Part shown: piece after piece, positions 1-19,300 of the stretch
How the letters are laid out: every line of letters starts with the position of its first letter
Position numbering within the stretch: the stretch's first letter is position 1
Source of the DNA: Saccoglossus kowalevskii
Taxonomy: Eukaryota > Hemichordata > Enteropneusta > Harrimaniidae
Length of the DNA stretch: 64,000 nt
Direction: 5' to 3'
Assembly (NCBI RefSeq): GCF_000003605.2
Contig: NW_003125914.1
Span: 56,130 to 120,129, forward strand
The notes under the pieces: generated by a model
Databases searched by the model: none
Seen by the model: only the letters and a program-made list of their open reading frames with translations
What the model was told of the DNA's origin: nothing
Position numbers and translations under genes: made by a program

Positions 1-528
1 CAGTCTTCTGGAACCAGGACGGAGTAGTGATAATAGATTTCTTGGAATAGGGTACCACAATTACAGGAGCCTATTACACTTCACTTTTGATGAAATTAAG
101 AGAAGATATTAAAATCAAGGTGCGGGGCAAGATCAGCAAAGGTATTCTCCTCCTGCAGGACAACGCTCCGGTCCACAACTCGCATGTCGCCAGATCAGAA
201 GCACGGGCGTGTGGCTATGAAATCCTCCCCATCCCCTTACTCTCCTGACCTTGCACTCTCTGATTTTCATTTCTTCCTAGCCATGAAGTTGTTTTTGAAA
301 GGAAAGTGTTTCCCAGATGAAGCAGCCTTGATTTCCGAAGTTACGACGTGGTTGGAAGACCAACTAGGGTGTTCTACAAGAACGGTGTCCAGAGCTGCAT
401 CAATCGATGGGAGAAATGCATAACTCTGGGTGGTTCCTATGTAGAGAAAGACTAATAACTGTGCCAAGTTTCATTAATCTCCTGCTATGGGAAATGGGTC
501 GGGGGCATTACTTATTGAACGCCCCTCG
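1..528 (+). mobile_element. 3' part of a mariner element with a broken transposase
   Basis: This is the right-hand part of a Tc1/mariner element whose left part lies outside the window. In shifting frames one can read the C-terminal half of a mariner transposase: VFWNQDGV, a LLQDNAPVHNSH block, a decayed PDLALSDFHFF block, and RWEKCITLGGSYVEKD. Stops and frameshifts interrupt it, so it is not functional. It ends in an inverted terminal repeat ...ATTGAACGCCCCTCG, followed by TA at 529-530, the usual mariner target duplication. It is closely similar to, and in the same orientation as, the element at 11097-12353. Confidence 0.9.
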
Positions 529-760
529 TAGAGAGAAGTTATTGTACTGCGTACCACATAGAGAGAAGTGATCCATCGACCACAACAGACAGGGAGTGAT
601 TACATCGTCATCGGTCACATCAGACAGGGAGTGATTGCACTACTTAGTTCAGACATGAAGTGATTACATTATGGTCCAAGAAAGAAAATAAGTGCAATCA
701 CTTTCTAAGATAGGAAATGATGACACCTATTAATATTACACCTATTACGTATTATAAGAT
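529..760. repeat. degenerate short tandem repeats
   Basis: Between the mariner end and gene A lie several imperfect copies of a unit of roughly 35-40 bases built around AGACAGGGAGTGATTACA or AGAGAGAAGTGAT. They lie around 530-680 and a last copy is on the opposite strand near 690-720. No coding signal is seen. Confidence 0.5.
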
Positions 761-775
761 TGAATCGCACAAGTT

Positions 776-781
776 TTTATT
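776..781 (-). terminator. polyadenylation signal AATAAA of gene A
   Basis: The minus strand reads AATAAA about 11 bases after the gene A stop codon (792-794). This would give a very short 3' UTR. Confidence 0.5.
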
Positions 782-791
782 TCACATGGTG

Positions 792-6932
<6,141 letters not shown>

Positions 6933-8940
6933 AATATCTTTCTGTCCACAGAGATTGTTAGATTTATCTTGAATTCACTGTACAGTTGAGTATAATACAA
7001 CTATCGCACGCGACTTCCCGGAAGAGTCAGAGGTTAGAGGTCAGTTTTGATATTGTACGTTGAATATTATTGCCATTCATTCATATGATATGTGAACCTT
7101 GTGTCATGTTGATGTCATTGTCCGAAGACGTTTCAATTTGATACCTTGGCGTGGCACCATGGAGGCTGTGAGTCCGATTCCTTTGCTGTCGATCAGTCCC
7201 AATACAATGTTCCTGTCTTCATAGCGCACGAACAAATCGTAGTACTATACACGTATTATTTATTCGCTGCGTTTTATTTATTTTTTTACTGACAAGAAAA
7301 TGTGCTAAATTATAAACCAGGCAATATACAATGTAGTCGCATAATGTATTGCTGCTTTCACAGACAAGAGAATTTAAAACCTAGTGAATACCAAACCCGC
7401 TGAAATTAAAACCAGTGAATATTTTTCCCTCTAAATTATTTTTGTTGGAGAGGTGAGATAGCTATTGTGTTACGAGTAATTAAAAATATGACAACCAAGA
7501 AAAGCCGGGAATTAGCATGTTTGTGTTTGCCGCTTCATCCATGTTTTAATTAATATTATAAATAAAACTTGACATTTATTCGAAAATGACTTTAAATTAG
7601 TATTACTAATTTTCATATATAATATATTCACAAATTCAGTTTATATTTCAAAATAAATTTGCTTTCCTTTTTTGTTTGCATTATATTTTTATGCCCGTAC
7701 AACCGTGATCTGTGACACATGATTCCCCAAATCAGCTGACGAGTTATAGGAATGCCGCGTAGAATCTAGCTGTACCCCACGCCTTGGTCAATATACTGTA
7801 TAGTATATATAAAATTGAGTCTTTTAGCTTTACTACATGTTATATGTAGCTGCACAGCACCAGCTTGTGACCGGTGTACATGCATCAAAGACAGTTTAGA
7901 CTTTTTCCCGTTATTCGTGTTGTCAAAATCCTTGTGATAAATTCCTTGATGCATAAACAGTGCAGTTTCACGTTGTGTGTATTATTTTATGAATTCCTTA
8001 TAGTTCTATTACGATCATCGTCCCGTTATTTTCAAAAACGACATCAACGAACGCGAGTATTACAGTGTCTGTTTACATTTCAAACATGTATGTAGGAAGG
8101 ACCGTTTTCGATAAAAAAGGCCTTTCTCTCCTTGAAAGCAAAAGTTGGGGCTAAACGTACTTATCATTGTTTATAAAGAATTTATTATGTTTTTAGCAAG
8201 GTATCGAATAAACAGGCAATGTGGAATGGATAGTATCATTGGTTGGAGGGTGAGAAGTCATTTTGAGTTATTCTTAATGATTAGGGTTAGAGCTTTTTAG
8301 TTGAAATAATTTCATCAAGCTATGTGTCAGTTAAAATGTTTTTACTATTTTTTTTAACAAATAACACTTAATATTAATCACCTAGATTGATTGGAGGTAA
8401 TTCCCAACTTCATGGACACTAATCACACACCTATGCAAACGACTATTCCATCACCTAACGTATATTATGTATACATAGTTCAATAATACGACAACATAAA
8501 CAGAGTAATGCGATCTCAATATTACATGACATTTTACAGAACTGACGTATATTTGATTTTTTTTTTCGAGTTTGGAGTTGAAAAGTAACAGACAATCAAC
8601 ACATGTTGCGCTATGATAGTAAACATGTGAAAGGATGCGTTGAGAACAACCCATATATTGAGTATTGAGCATTCTTTGTAATTTAAAAAAGTAATACTTT
8701 TAACCATATTTCTTCATAAAAGTAAGTAAACGGTGTGAGAATCAGACAAGAATGGCTACTAATTAGACTATAAGTTGACTTGTATCTTCCTCATAATGGA
8801 GAGTGCAGCAATTATTAAATGTGCTCGCCCGGGAGATTTTTTGCGTCACAAATTCCAAATAAATGTAATAATATTCACTACTGAAAAAAATAAATAAAAC
8901 ATAAATAAAATAAATGCAAATAAAGCCATTGGGAATAATT
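6933..8940. other. intergenic, upstream of gene A
   Basis: AT-rich DNA holding the presumed gene A promoter. I see no further exon of the family, no recognisable transposon and no RNA gene. Short open frames here lack family resemblance. Confidence 0.5.
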
Positions 8941-9639
8941 ATAGGAGATTATACTGTCATGAATTTGTTTTTGCGTATCTGTTAACCGACTTAATTAACT
9001 GATTATTAGCGAATTGCTGTGTTATGTCTGTCATCGTTTAGGTTTATTTGAAGTTTTGGACGGAACTTGGCTCAGTGATTTGGAACTAATTACAAGATAC
9101 CGTCGCTATTCTGACATCCGTAGTTATTAATGTAGTGAACGATTAATCAAAAGATATGACGTATTCAGTACTTAGTGTGATTGGCTTTATGATTGAAGGT
9201 TACGCCCTAGAGTCTTTTTACTGCTTTGTAATTGGTTAGGGTTTTGAAAATGAATAAAGAGAGTTTGAGTTGGTCTTGGCGAGTACAGCACGATAGACGC
9301 AGAAGAGAGAGAGAGTGCAGTCCTGGAGAGTCCGAGAGAGTCTAGGGGGCGAGCCTTGAGGCAGTCCAGTCTTGGGCGAGTCTTGGTTCAGCCTTGCGAG
9401 AGTCTTGGGGACTTTTCCCCAGGGCGCTGTGTCTGGTAGAGTGCTCGATTGACCGACTAAGACGAGAGCTGAAACGTATTTCGTTGTGTGTGCCTTATTT
9501 GACTGTAAAGTTAAAGTGACTTTCCCGATCCCGTACCTCAAGGGGACGAGATAGAGAGACGAGACGAGATTCCCCCCTGACAAGTGTGGAGAACCCTGTG
9601 GAGAAGAATTTACCCCTGATAATACTATAGGAGATTATA
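8941..9639 (+). mobile_element. LTR-like element flanked by a 13-base direct repeat
   Basis: From TGTCATGAATTTG (8955) to CCCCCCTGACA (9582) both ends match the solo LTR at 38178-38376, but this copy has about 430 extra bases in its middle, including AGAGAGAGAG and GAGTCTTGG-type repeats (about 9290-9430). It starts TG and ends CA as LTRs do. Outside it, ATAGGAGATTATA occurs at 8941-8953 and again at 9627-9639. That repeat is too far from the CA end to be a normal LTR target duplication. No gag or pol coding is present. Confidence 0.55.
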
Positions 9640-11096
9640 AGGCAAATACACTCCTTGTACCTGTACACAAATGAAGTAGCAGTTGATAAAAGATTATGCC
9701 AGATTAACATGAAGAGAGAAATAAAAAATGTAGTTTTACTATTTTTGTGGAAACGTTATAGCATGGAATTTCAAGGAAACAACGCTAGCTAGGATTGAAC
9801 AGTGACAGTGATTCTGAGACAGGATATTATGCCGACAACGAGCATTACATTGCTTGCCAAACAATTACGTCTGAAGCAGTTAACGCGAAATGTTTGAAAT
9901 AAACCTATTTTGTACTCACATGTCGAAATATACCGATTGAAAATGCTGTGTGTATATCAATATGTTAATTATACAAACTGAATTTCTAATGATTGGCTAT
10001 GTTTAATTTATAGTGGTTGGTGATTTGTCCACTGATTTGTTGGTGACTTCACTTACTGGTTATTATTATGTTGAAAATGAATGGTGAATTGTGATTGGAC
10101 TATTCAAATTGTGGTGAGTGATGATTGCTGTTCCGGCCACTACGTATAAAATGGGGTAGCGGATTGAAGAAAAAGCAAAAATGTCTTTTATTATGTTTAT
10201 TATTCCCAAACTTTTTATCTTTCTCAATTTAATTTGTCTCATTTGAGAAATAAGAATAAAAAAAAGCGTTTTTTTTACTGAAGCTGTCATGTCACTCGTA
10301 TTCGTCCTATGAGTTGGGACATGTAAATGTCACATGTCGGTTATCGGTCATTTTGAATATTTAAAATTAAATATTGCTTGTCTGGTGTTTGCTTAGTTTG
10401 AGCATCTTCTACCTCGACATTCAAATCGTAAAGCAAAGTCGAATTGTAACTGTAAATATTTCTTGATTCCTTTCAGTAGTAGTTGTGTAGTAACATGATG
10501 CGATAGACGTGGATCACCTTGAATGAAATAATAAAAACATATGCGACCATATTATGTACGGCATCCTCGTATTGTGTGTTTGCGTATATGTACAATACAT
10601 TAGGATTATTATGCCAGTGCCGTGCATTATAATAGAATGATACTGTACACGTTTTCTAGGTATTTTAAACAAAAACGGTTGTTTAGTTATTTCAATCCGT
10701 ACAAATTTCAGACCTCTATTACTATAATGAATTTTATGGCCATTTAAATTGAAACAAACCGCTATGCAAATTAGTTCTAATCATGCTATGAAATACCATC
10801 TTTAAATGAATTTAATATAAAGAACCGCTTACTTAATAAGCTTCGAATTTGGATCCATAATGTGTCCAACATGTATCTCATCAAATCTGCCCTGTTCTCA
10901 TTTTATAGTTCAATTGTATCGCTTTTTAAGGTGACCAAAAGGAAAAAAAAACAAGAATTAGTATAATTGTAATTGGGGCATTCTCCGGAATTTACTAAGC
11001 ATGTAATTATGGCAATTACACAATTAAAAAAAGTTTTGATACAGAAGAATGTGATCACAAATATTTAGTAAACCTTTGTAGACTATAGGCCAAATA
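9640..11096. other. intergenic, nothing recognised
   Basis: AT-rich sequence between the LTR-like element and the mariner. No coding exon, RNA gene or clear repeat was found. Confidence 0.5.
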
Positions 11097-12353
11097 CGAG
11101 GGGCGTTCAATAAGTAATGTCACTGACCCACTTCCAGTTGTCTGATCTAGATGAATTTTTGGATGTGTAATCATTTACATCTATATGGGTTATGTTGCAA
11201 AAACAGCTCTGAACTAATTGTGGTTTCTGATTTACAGGTGTTTGAACTGAGTCAGGTGTGAAATTGGAGCCAGTTGAGTGTCGCGCAGTGACCCAGTTTT
11301 TGTATTTGAAAGGACGCACACCAAAGGAGACTTTTGATGAAATGAAAGAAACTTATGGTGATGATGACCCATCATATGACCTTGAAAACGTGAATTCAAA
11401 CAATGGCCGGCAGTCTGTGAAAACAGCTCCTGGTCGTCCCTCTTCTGCCATTGATGAGGCATCTGTCCGTCAAGTTCAAACAGCCATTTTAGAAGATAGA
11501 CGCATTACTGTTCCCCAAATAGCCCAAAAGTCACGATTAGTACAGGGTTTGTGGAAACTATCATTCATGACCATTTGCATATGCATGAGGTGTCAGGTTA
11601 CCCACAACTTTCCAGAAGCAAGAACGCGTCGAGTGCTCGAGGATGAATTTGGAGATGTGCCAAGAAGATGCGTCAACGTTTTTCAAAAGACTGATTACAC
11701 AGGATGAAACTTGGGTCCATCACTATGATCCAGAGACCAAAGCCCAGTCAATGCAGTGGAAGCACTTGGACTCACCTCCAAAGAAGGCAAGGGTGCAGCC
11801 CTCCGCTGGCAAGGTCATGCTCACAGTCTTTTGGGACCAGGACGGAGTAGTGATGACAGATTTCCTGGAATAGGGTACCACAATTACAGGAGCCTATTAC
11901 ACTTCACTTTTGATGAAATTAAGATAAGCTATAAAAAACAAGAGGCGGGGCAAGATCAGCAAAGTTATCCTCGTCCTGCAGGACAACGCTCAGGCCCACA
12001 ACTCGCATGTCACCAGATCAGAAGCACGAGCGCGTGGCTATGAAATCCTCCCTTATCCCCCTTACTCTTCTGACCTTGCACCCCCTGACTTTCATCTCTT
12101 CCCAGCCATGAAGTTGTTTTTGAAAGGAAAGCGTTTTCTAAATGATGCAGCCTTGATTTCTGAAGTTACAACGTGGTTGTAAGACCAACCTGGGGTGTTC
12201 TACAAAAACGGTGTCCAACGCTGCATCAAACGATGGGAGAAACGCATGACTCTGGGTGGTTCCTATGTAAAGAAAGACTAATAACTGTGCCAAGTTTCAT
12301 TAATCTCCTGCTACGGGAAATGGGTCAGGGGCATTACTTATTAACGCCCCTCG
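11097..12353 (+). mobile_element. mariner element, nearly complete but with a mutated transposase
   Basis: Inverted terminal repeats CGAGGGGCGTTCAATAAG (start) and CTTATTAACGCCCCTCG (end) are flanked by TA on both sides (11095-11096 and 12354-12355), so the element is end to end about 1.26 kb, normal for mariner. The transposase runs on the plus strand from about 11258 to 12280 and is broken by frameshifts and stops. Visible blocks are an N-terminal recognition region (EPVECRAVTQFLYLKG), DETWVHHYDPE with the first catalytic Asp, LQDNAQAH with the second, and PPDFHLFP with the third. Exactly 34 residues separate the second and third Asp: the D,D34D signature of mariner proper. Confidence 0.93.
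11258..12283 (+). pseudogene. mariner transposase pseudogene
   Basis: The cut-and-paste transposase of the surrounding element. One open stretch ends near 11707; the frame then shifts to that starting near 11643. Stops follow DFLE (about 11871), within the KLR...AIKNK region (near 11920) and after TTWL (near 12180). The end reads RWEKRMTLGGSYVKKD. All three catalytic Asp residues are still encoded, but no single frame joins them, so it should be inactive. Confidence 0.88.
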
Positions 12354-12999
12354 TACCTACTGATTTATGTACATTTCATAGTGAACTATGTTGCATTGAA
12401 CCACAAACCACCTGCTTAGCTCATTCATTTGAGTTTATTCGTCGATCTGGGAATCGTTGGGCCGATTCCAGCATGTTGCTTATCAAGAAGGCAACACATT
12501 TTTAAATAGTAAAGGGAAAATTGTACTCTACTCTAAAAACACTCCATTCCTATTAATGGGTTATTGTTGAGAAGAAGGAAACAAGTAAAACGGCAACTGT
12601 ATGGGACACAGGAAGCTAATTTCCGAGTAAACATGCATTATTCAGAACAAAACGGGCACTGTTTAAAAAAAGGAAGAGATTTTCCTAGTAATATCTGAAC
12701 AAAAACTGTTCTCTATATGAAAGTATATATTGCCCGCTACAATTTAAATGAAAGAAAGTGTTTCTAATGACAAAAATCAGTAATTTATTCAAACATTTCA
12801 GAAACAGATACAATAATTATGGCTGCAAAATGAAGACAAATACAACAATTCTGAGACATAAATATACTTTTCATAAACAACGCGCAAGTGATAACTCATC
12901 CAAGTGAAAAGTCTATTGTGTTAGAATATTCCAAACGTCCATTTTTCGGGACAAAAGCGCGAACAGAAAATGTATGGCATACAGAAGATCATTGTCGTT
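12354..12999. other. intergenic, nothing recognised
   Basis: AT-rich DNA between the mariner and the stray exon 3 fragment. No coding signal. Confidence 0.4.
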
Positions 13000-13110
13000 A
13001 TGGCAACATATCAGGTATGAAGTATTCAGGTTCCCGGTGAAGAAAGTATTGAAGACTTACCACAGAGAAAAATGGCACAGCGACATAGAGGCATGTCAAA
13101 TCTTGATAAC
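13000..13110 (-). pseudogene. stray fragment of exon 3 with its splice donor
   Basis: This matches about 110 bases of the 3' end of gene B exon 3 and its following intron (14165-14285). The minus strand encodes ...LTCLYVAVPFFSV and then a good donor GTG|GTAAGT. The rest of exon 3 is missing. It lies beyond the gene B stop codon, so it is left over from a partial duplication, not a gene B exon. Confidence 0.75.
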
Positions 13111-13311
13111 ATCAATTGTAATCTTCAATGAGAATTTCAAGTTCAAATACACATAAATTCATATGAACTAAATTATTTCTATCTAAACGAATGCTTGTAC
13201 GGACAATTTAACATGAACTATTTTTTTCATTCCATTGATTTTGTAAGGTTCATACTGTGCATAAATAAAGCTGTGATGAAAATATCAGTGCAAATAAAAG
13301 CATTTCGGTTA

Positions 13312-13317
13312 TTTATT
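13312..13317 (-). terminator. AATAAA overlapping the gene B stop codon
   Basis: The minus strand reads CTG AAA TAA ATA. The stop codon lies within an AATAAA hexamer, so the poly(A) signal may be embedded in the last codons, as in gene C. Confidence 0.4.
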
Positions 13318-16300
13318 TCAGAGTTACGCCTGGTGCAATCCAGGAAACAATTGTCTCTAAACCAAGACTTTCCTTTCCTTGAATTACACGCCACCGATCC
13401 GCAAAAGCTGACCAGGACGAATGGGACGTTCTAACAAATGTGGACGACCCTGCAAATAAGTGACATATATAGAGCATGTTAATGCACATGTTATGAAGAC
13501 ATCATTATACATGCAGTCATAGTGACCGAGCATCAGATGTGATAACACACTTGTGATACGTACGGGCACAGATTTCCTGCTCCAAACGTGATACCATGTA
13601 ACCATCGTATTTTATTTGTCCAATATCTGGATAATCTTGAGTTGTTATATCACTAAAACTTTTTACTCGAGGAATCTTGGCGTTTTTCAGTATTGTGATC
13701 ATTGTCTGCAGGAAATAAAAAAAGGAAAGATATGCATTGAGACGATAGTAGAAACAAGTGGAAAACGTGTCGCAATGTGACGGTTTTGACGAAAATGGCC
13801 GCCACTATCTCGTTGTAAGCGAGAGTGCCTCGAAACTTGTTTTCGTCCAACAAATATGGTTTTATTCTAGATCTCTTCCTTTGATAATTTCCAGTGTTCC
13901 ATAGATCTATGTGATTTTGTCGCTCACAACGAGATGTCAGCGGTCATTTGTGTGCTCATTTCACAGGATTTATTGCCGAGAAACTACACTCTCTTGATGT
14001 ATTCGATGAAAACAATTCCACAATATATAATAGTATGATGTCACGTCGCCTCCATCACATGCTCCTTAAATGAAACAGTAGTCGATAAATGAGTGACAAA
14101 AACTTGTAACCCGCGTTTCATCTATATCAATATCCTGTCAATATTTATAGTCAAGTGGACTATGAATATTTTTGTTATGGCAACATATCAGTTACGAAGA
14201 CTATAGGTTCCCATCATACAATTATTGAAGACCTACCACAGAGAAAAATGGCACAGCGACATAGAGGCATGTCAAATTTCGAGCTTGCATCAATTTAAGT
14301 ATATCGTTTGCGGCCACCTCGGCGGTTTTATTGACAGCAGCAATTCGTGGAATATTTCCACATTCTCTCGTAAGATGACCACATCTAGGCAAAATCAAAC
14401 AGCAATGACAGTTAAGGTAGAATCCCAATCATGTTTTTTGAGAAAGTTGGTCATAGCAGTTATGTTAAATCATTGAGCTATTGTCCCATGGTAACTTGAA
14501 ATAGCATTCATGGAGTTACAGTGATGCATTTTGAGAATCTTGCCCTATTCTCTTGTAAATCGCTATATATAAAATAATTCCATAAAACAGAATGTTAAAC
14601 AACAATCCATTACTGGGATTGATGACATTTTCATGAATGATATTTTAATAACATGGACACAAAGTAATAAAGCGTAGGAAAGTTCCACCAAAAGTTCCAT
14701 CCTACTATCCATTACGCACTACACTATTTTACCATGGAATACTCCGAAAAAGAGGTAAGCGTCTTTGGTACATTGGTAAATAACGAAAAATTACAAACAA
14801 CCCTATACAAAGAAAGTATTGCGGCGGTTATTTCCACTCATTCAGCTTCCATTCTGGCATTACGGGTGTATCCATAGTTGACAATTAAGCATTACCGGAA
14901 CACTGTAATAATCTGCACAAAACATTTACAGATCTTCAATACACACTACGTAAACTTAGCGAACAGATTGAATAACCGTGCTAGAAGAGTTCCTAGGGAT
15001 AGTTTTCTTTAATTCAGATAAACTAAGAATGATGCAGAAAATACCGCTAGACATTAAATGCAGATCCCCCATATCGTATTATCAATGAAATCATGGCACA
15101 TTCCAATGTGACAATACACTGCGGCAACTTTATAAGGACAAACCTATTCTGGCAAACGAACAACCACAACAAGATCACAAAGATCTTAAGCATAATCGTA
15201 AACAAGGTATTTGTACAATGCCAAGTGGGTAGCAAGAAATACAAACTTTTCCCATATATGAACTCCTAATACTAATACTACTAGTGGACAGTCACACTTC
15301 AACACGCGTATGTTTCAATGTTATCTATGCAATTACTTGTAACCTACTAATTACTCATTTCTTGTCATTACCCATCTACCTTGGCAGCGTATGAAAAAAT
15401 ATACATTTCACACAAGAAGAAATAACGAATATGGATCTAGTAGCAAACATTTTTCTCGGATAGAATCATAATTTGGTTGAACAGAGGCAATTATTATACT
15501 ACGCACTTACACTTCGCCTGTTCTATTTCTCCAATGTAATGCCATGAAAGGATCGCCATCGCATAATTTCTTTTCCACATCATCAGCAATTTTGTTTATA
15601 ATTGGCGGTGATACAAAATGGGTGTCTACTTTATAATACTGTTGCCTGAGAGCAGGAAATTCCCATCGGGTGTCTATGTTTGGATCTAATACTCCCAAAC
15701 ATCGCGTCGTTGGTGGATTTAACAACAGCTCCTCCGCCTGGGCACTAGTCTCGGGAATATGTGAATTATCGGGCAATTTTATTCCATAATATTTTTCAAG
15801 ACCTTCTTTCTTGAACGCGTAGCGTTGCAGATAGTCATTTTTCGTTTTGGTGCTTCCCATTCGATAATACGGATGCATTAATAATCTTTCAACTGTACTG
15901 TTGCAATCGCGTTTAAAATCATGCACAGTTGCCACATCAACTAATTGTTTGAGCTTTCCTAAGTCGAAGGTTTCATTCACATATTTCATCAGCTTTCTTC
16001 CCGACGTCCAATGTGTGTGGAACCAATTTTCTACAACCGTTCTCTTATATGCCAGTGCAAACGCCACTCCTCGCATAAACGAACCGTATTGCACATTTGG
16101 GCCATTGTAATCGTAATGTAATGGGAATAGATATAATCGATCTTTTGAATTTACTTTTATTTCTTCATTGTTCTTCGGTATTGTGGTCGCCCTATTTCTT
16201 TGATCATTTGGGTGATCGTTCGATTCAATGTTTGTTTCATCTGACTTTGATGACTGCACATGTGATGTCATCTGCTCGGAGGAATTAAAAAAAAAACATT

Positions 16301-19300
16301 AGTAAAGAAATTTTAAACATTAATTATTCAATCAAATATATAAATGTTTAGTCAAAGTCGCAATATGACCTTCAGTATAAAGAACAAATATGCTAACCAG
16401 TGGAGCAAACTGGGATACATATGGGAATACTATGTTGAATTTTGTATGTTTTTCAGGTAGGGTTACAATCTCATTAAAATAAGGTTCTACTTTATTTCAG
16501 TCAAATATTTGGTGTTCTATTAAACTTGTGTTTATCACGAGAGTCAACGAGATGAAAGTTAAATAACATGCAGAGGTATGTAAAATGAGTGACAAAAAAA
16601 ATATAAAATATAAACAAAATTGTATAAATAAATAAATATTAGCTGTATAATTTATTTGTATGTGGTGATTTTATTATTGAGGATGAGAGAGAACATATAG
16701 ATGGACGTCATCTGGAAAACAACGCTGTCCAATTTAATATTATTATGAGTAACAGCTTTATTGTGTGTACTTGGTGTCACTGAACGATAGGTATTTACCG
16801 ATTAGCATTTTAACAATTCTCAGTGGACGCCAAACCACAGAATTGTTTTCTTGTTTGTAAAAAGTAGGAATACTCGGTGTGTTTTATTATACAAATGTTC
16901 ACCTCAACAGATGGACATACAGTTTTAGCGACCCGAAGAGCTCATTGTCAACCAAAGCGAAGCTTTTACGATTCCCAATTCGACTATTTTTTTTTATTTT
17001 CGCCTTTTTGTTGACGACTATTTCATATTGGCATACTCAATTTACATGATATAACCGCCCATTTAAATGATTGCCTGCTATGGTGTGCTGCCAACAAACT
17101 TTCAATAAAGAAAAGGAATTATATCGTTTTTAGTACAAGCAAAAAAATCACCTAATGTGGCGGGCCAAATTAGCATTCATTCAACACTCGGCCCGATTAT
17201 TCAAAAAAATAAACATCCTTGATATCTATAAAATGCACAAATTAGTCATCTGTACTTTCATTCATGACTTAATCCACCATAACTCTGTCCATAATATTTA
17301 TGACTATTTCAAACCTAGTCATCATTCATATTAAACCAGACAACTCCACAATCAAAATATACCCGTACAGCTTTTGGCCAGTTTTCGATGACATGCATAA
17401 AATATGGAATGATATCCCGGCTACAATTAGGTCAATTATTATTATTATCAATGTGTGTTGGTGTGAAGTTTGAATTAAATTGTCCCAGGCATGTTGGAGA
17501 CACAAGTGCGGACGGACACAGGCACACATGGACGCACGAACAAGAGGTGAATTTATAAGTCCTCGTTTCCGAACAATCTTTTTTCAAGTTGCTTATCGGA
17601 TTATTGAATGAATTTTACCATCAATGTTTAATTGTCTTCAGTACTTTAGCTGTGCTTCTGAATCATTTGTGTTATTGTTCGTCTGCTAAGTCGGCTCTCA
17701 TGATTGCGTGGTCTACAATGCGATGTATGGGATTATCATACGATATGCTCGGGATCACGCCTCCTACGCATTCAAATGTGTTATGTACGAGGGTTAGGGC
17801 ATGTGTTATATATTCGTGTATTTATAAATAATGTAAATTTCACTAATATAAGGGCGTCAACTGCGAGATTTCGCGTGATGCGTGAATGACGCACGCCAAA
17901 CGTCTGCCGCCACAATCGAACAATTTGATTTTGAGTTTGAATTTTTTTGTTTCGTAACTCACATCGAAAGACCGATCTTTGACAGGGGAATACTGCGTTT
18001 GAATACCCTTATATAATACTTCATCGAAATTGGCCATCATCAAATGTGTACAGCAGATTATTAAGCATGGAAATATCCCCCAAATATTTTCGGGTTTGTC
18101 AAATCTCACGCGATGATTGTCGTCACTACGACGCTATGACCTTTGTTTGTCCTGTTTTTACGTTCAATTTTACTCATAGTTAGCCACGATGAAGAATTAG
18201 GATTTTTAATTATCAGTCCATGGTTTATGTTAAAGCCCAGTACGTTGTCCGGGTTTTACTTCTGAGCGCAGGCCGACATAAAGCGGATAGGACGAATTGA
18301 GACGAATGAAAAACGCTTCAACGTCGTGTGGATCACATTGTGTCATATAAGAGCCAAGTATGTAACATCGTGTTGATCACATTGTGTCATATAAGAGCCA
18401 AATATGTCACATCTTGTGGATCACATTGTGTCGTATAAGAGCCAAATCTGTCACATCGTGTTGATCACATTGTGTCGTATAAGAGCCAAATATGTCACAT
18501 CGTGTTGATCACACTGTGTCGTATAAGAACCAAATATGTCACATCGTGTCGACCACATTGTGTCGTATAAGAGTCAAATGTGTCACATCGTGTTGATCAT
18601 GATGTGTCATATAAGAGCCAAATATGCCACGTTGTGTAGAAAACATTGTGTTATATAAGGGCCAAATATGTCACATCGTGTAAACCAGATTGAATCATAT
18701 AAGAGCCAAATATGTCACGTCATGTAGAACACATTGTGTCATATAAGAACCAAATATGTCACGTCATGTAGAACACATTGTGTCATATAAGAGCCAAATA
18801 TGTCACGTCGTATAGAACACATTGTGTCATTTTATGAACCAATTATGTCACATCGTGTTGATCACATTGTGTCATATAAGAGCCAAATATGCTACTGATA
18901 TCCGCTACTTTTTGCGATGATGATATATGTATTTTAATTGTCGAATAAAACGTCATTCATCGGGACTAAGCACCGCGTGTTTGATGGTCCCGGCAGAATA
19001 TCGCCCGGATCTCGTGCTGAAAGATTTATAACTCTATACTGTCCCATGTGATGGCAGAAGCATATCTCGGAATATTACATTTTGCAATGAATCGTCAGAT
19101 TGTTTGATCGGTCACGCTGCATTTGGCGAGTACGAATAATGTACTGATAATTAAGTGGATTGATGGTGACGGCAACTCAGTCCAAACTAATAATTTATAC
19201 TATTGCCAGTTGACTGTGTTTAGACCCATATTCTTAGAGTTCGTTCCACGATTTGATCAACCTGGAATATTATCTCGCCAAGACTTTTACAAAGCTTATT

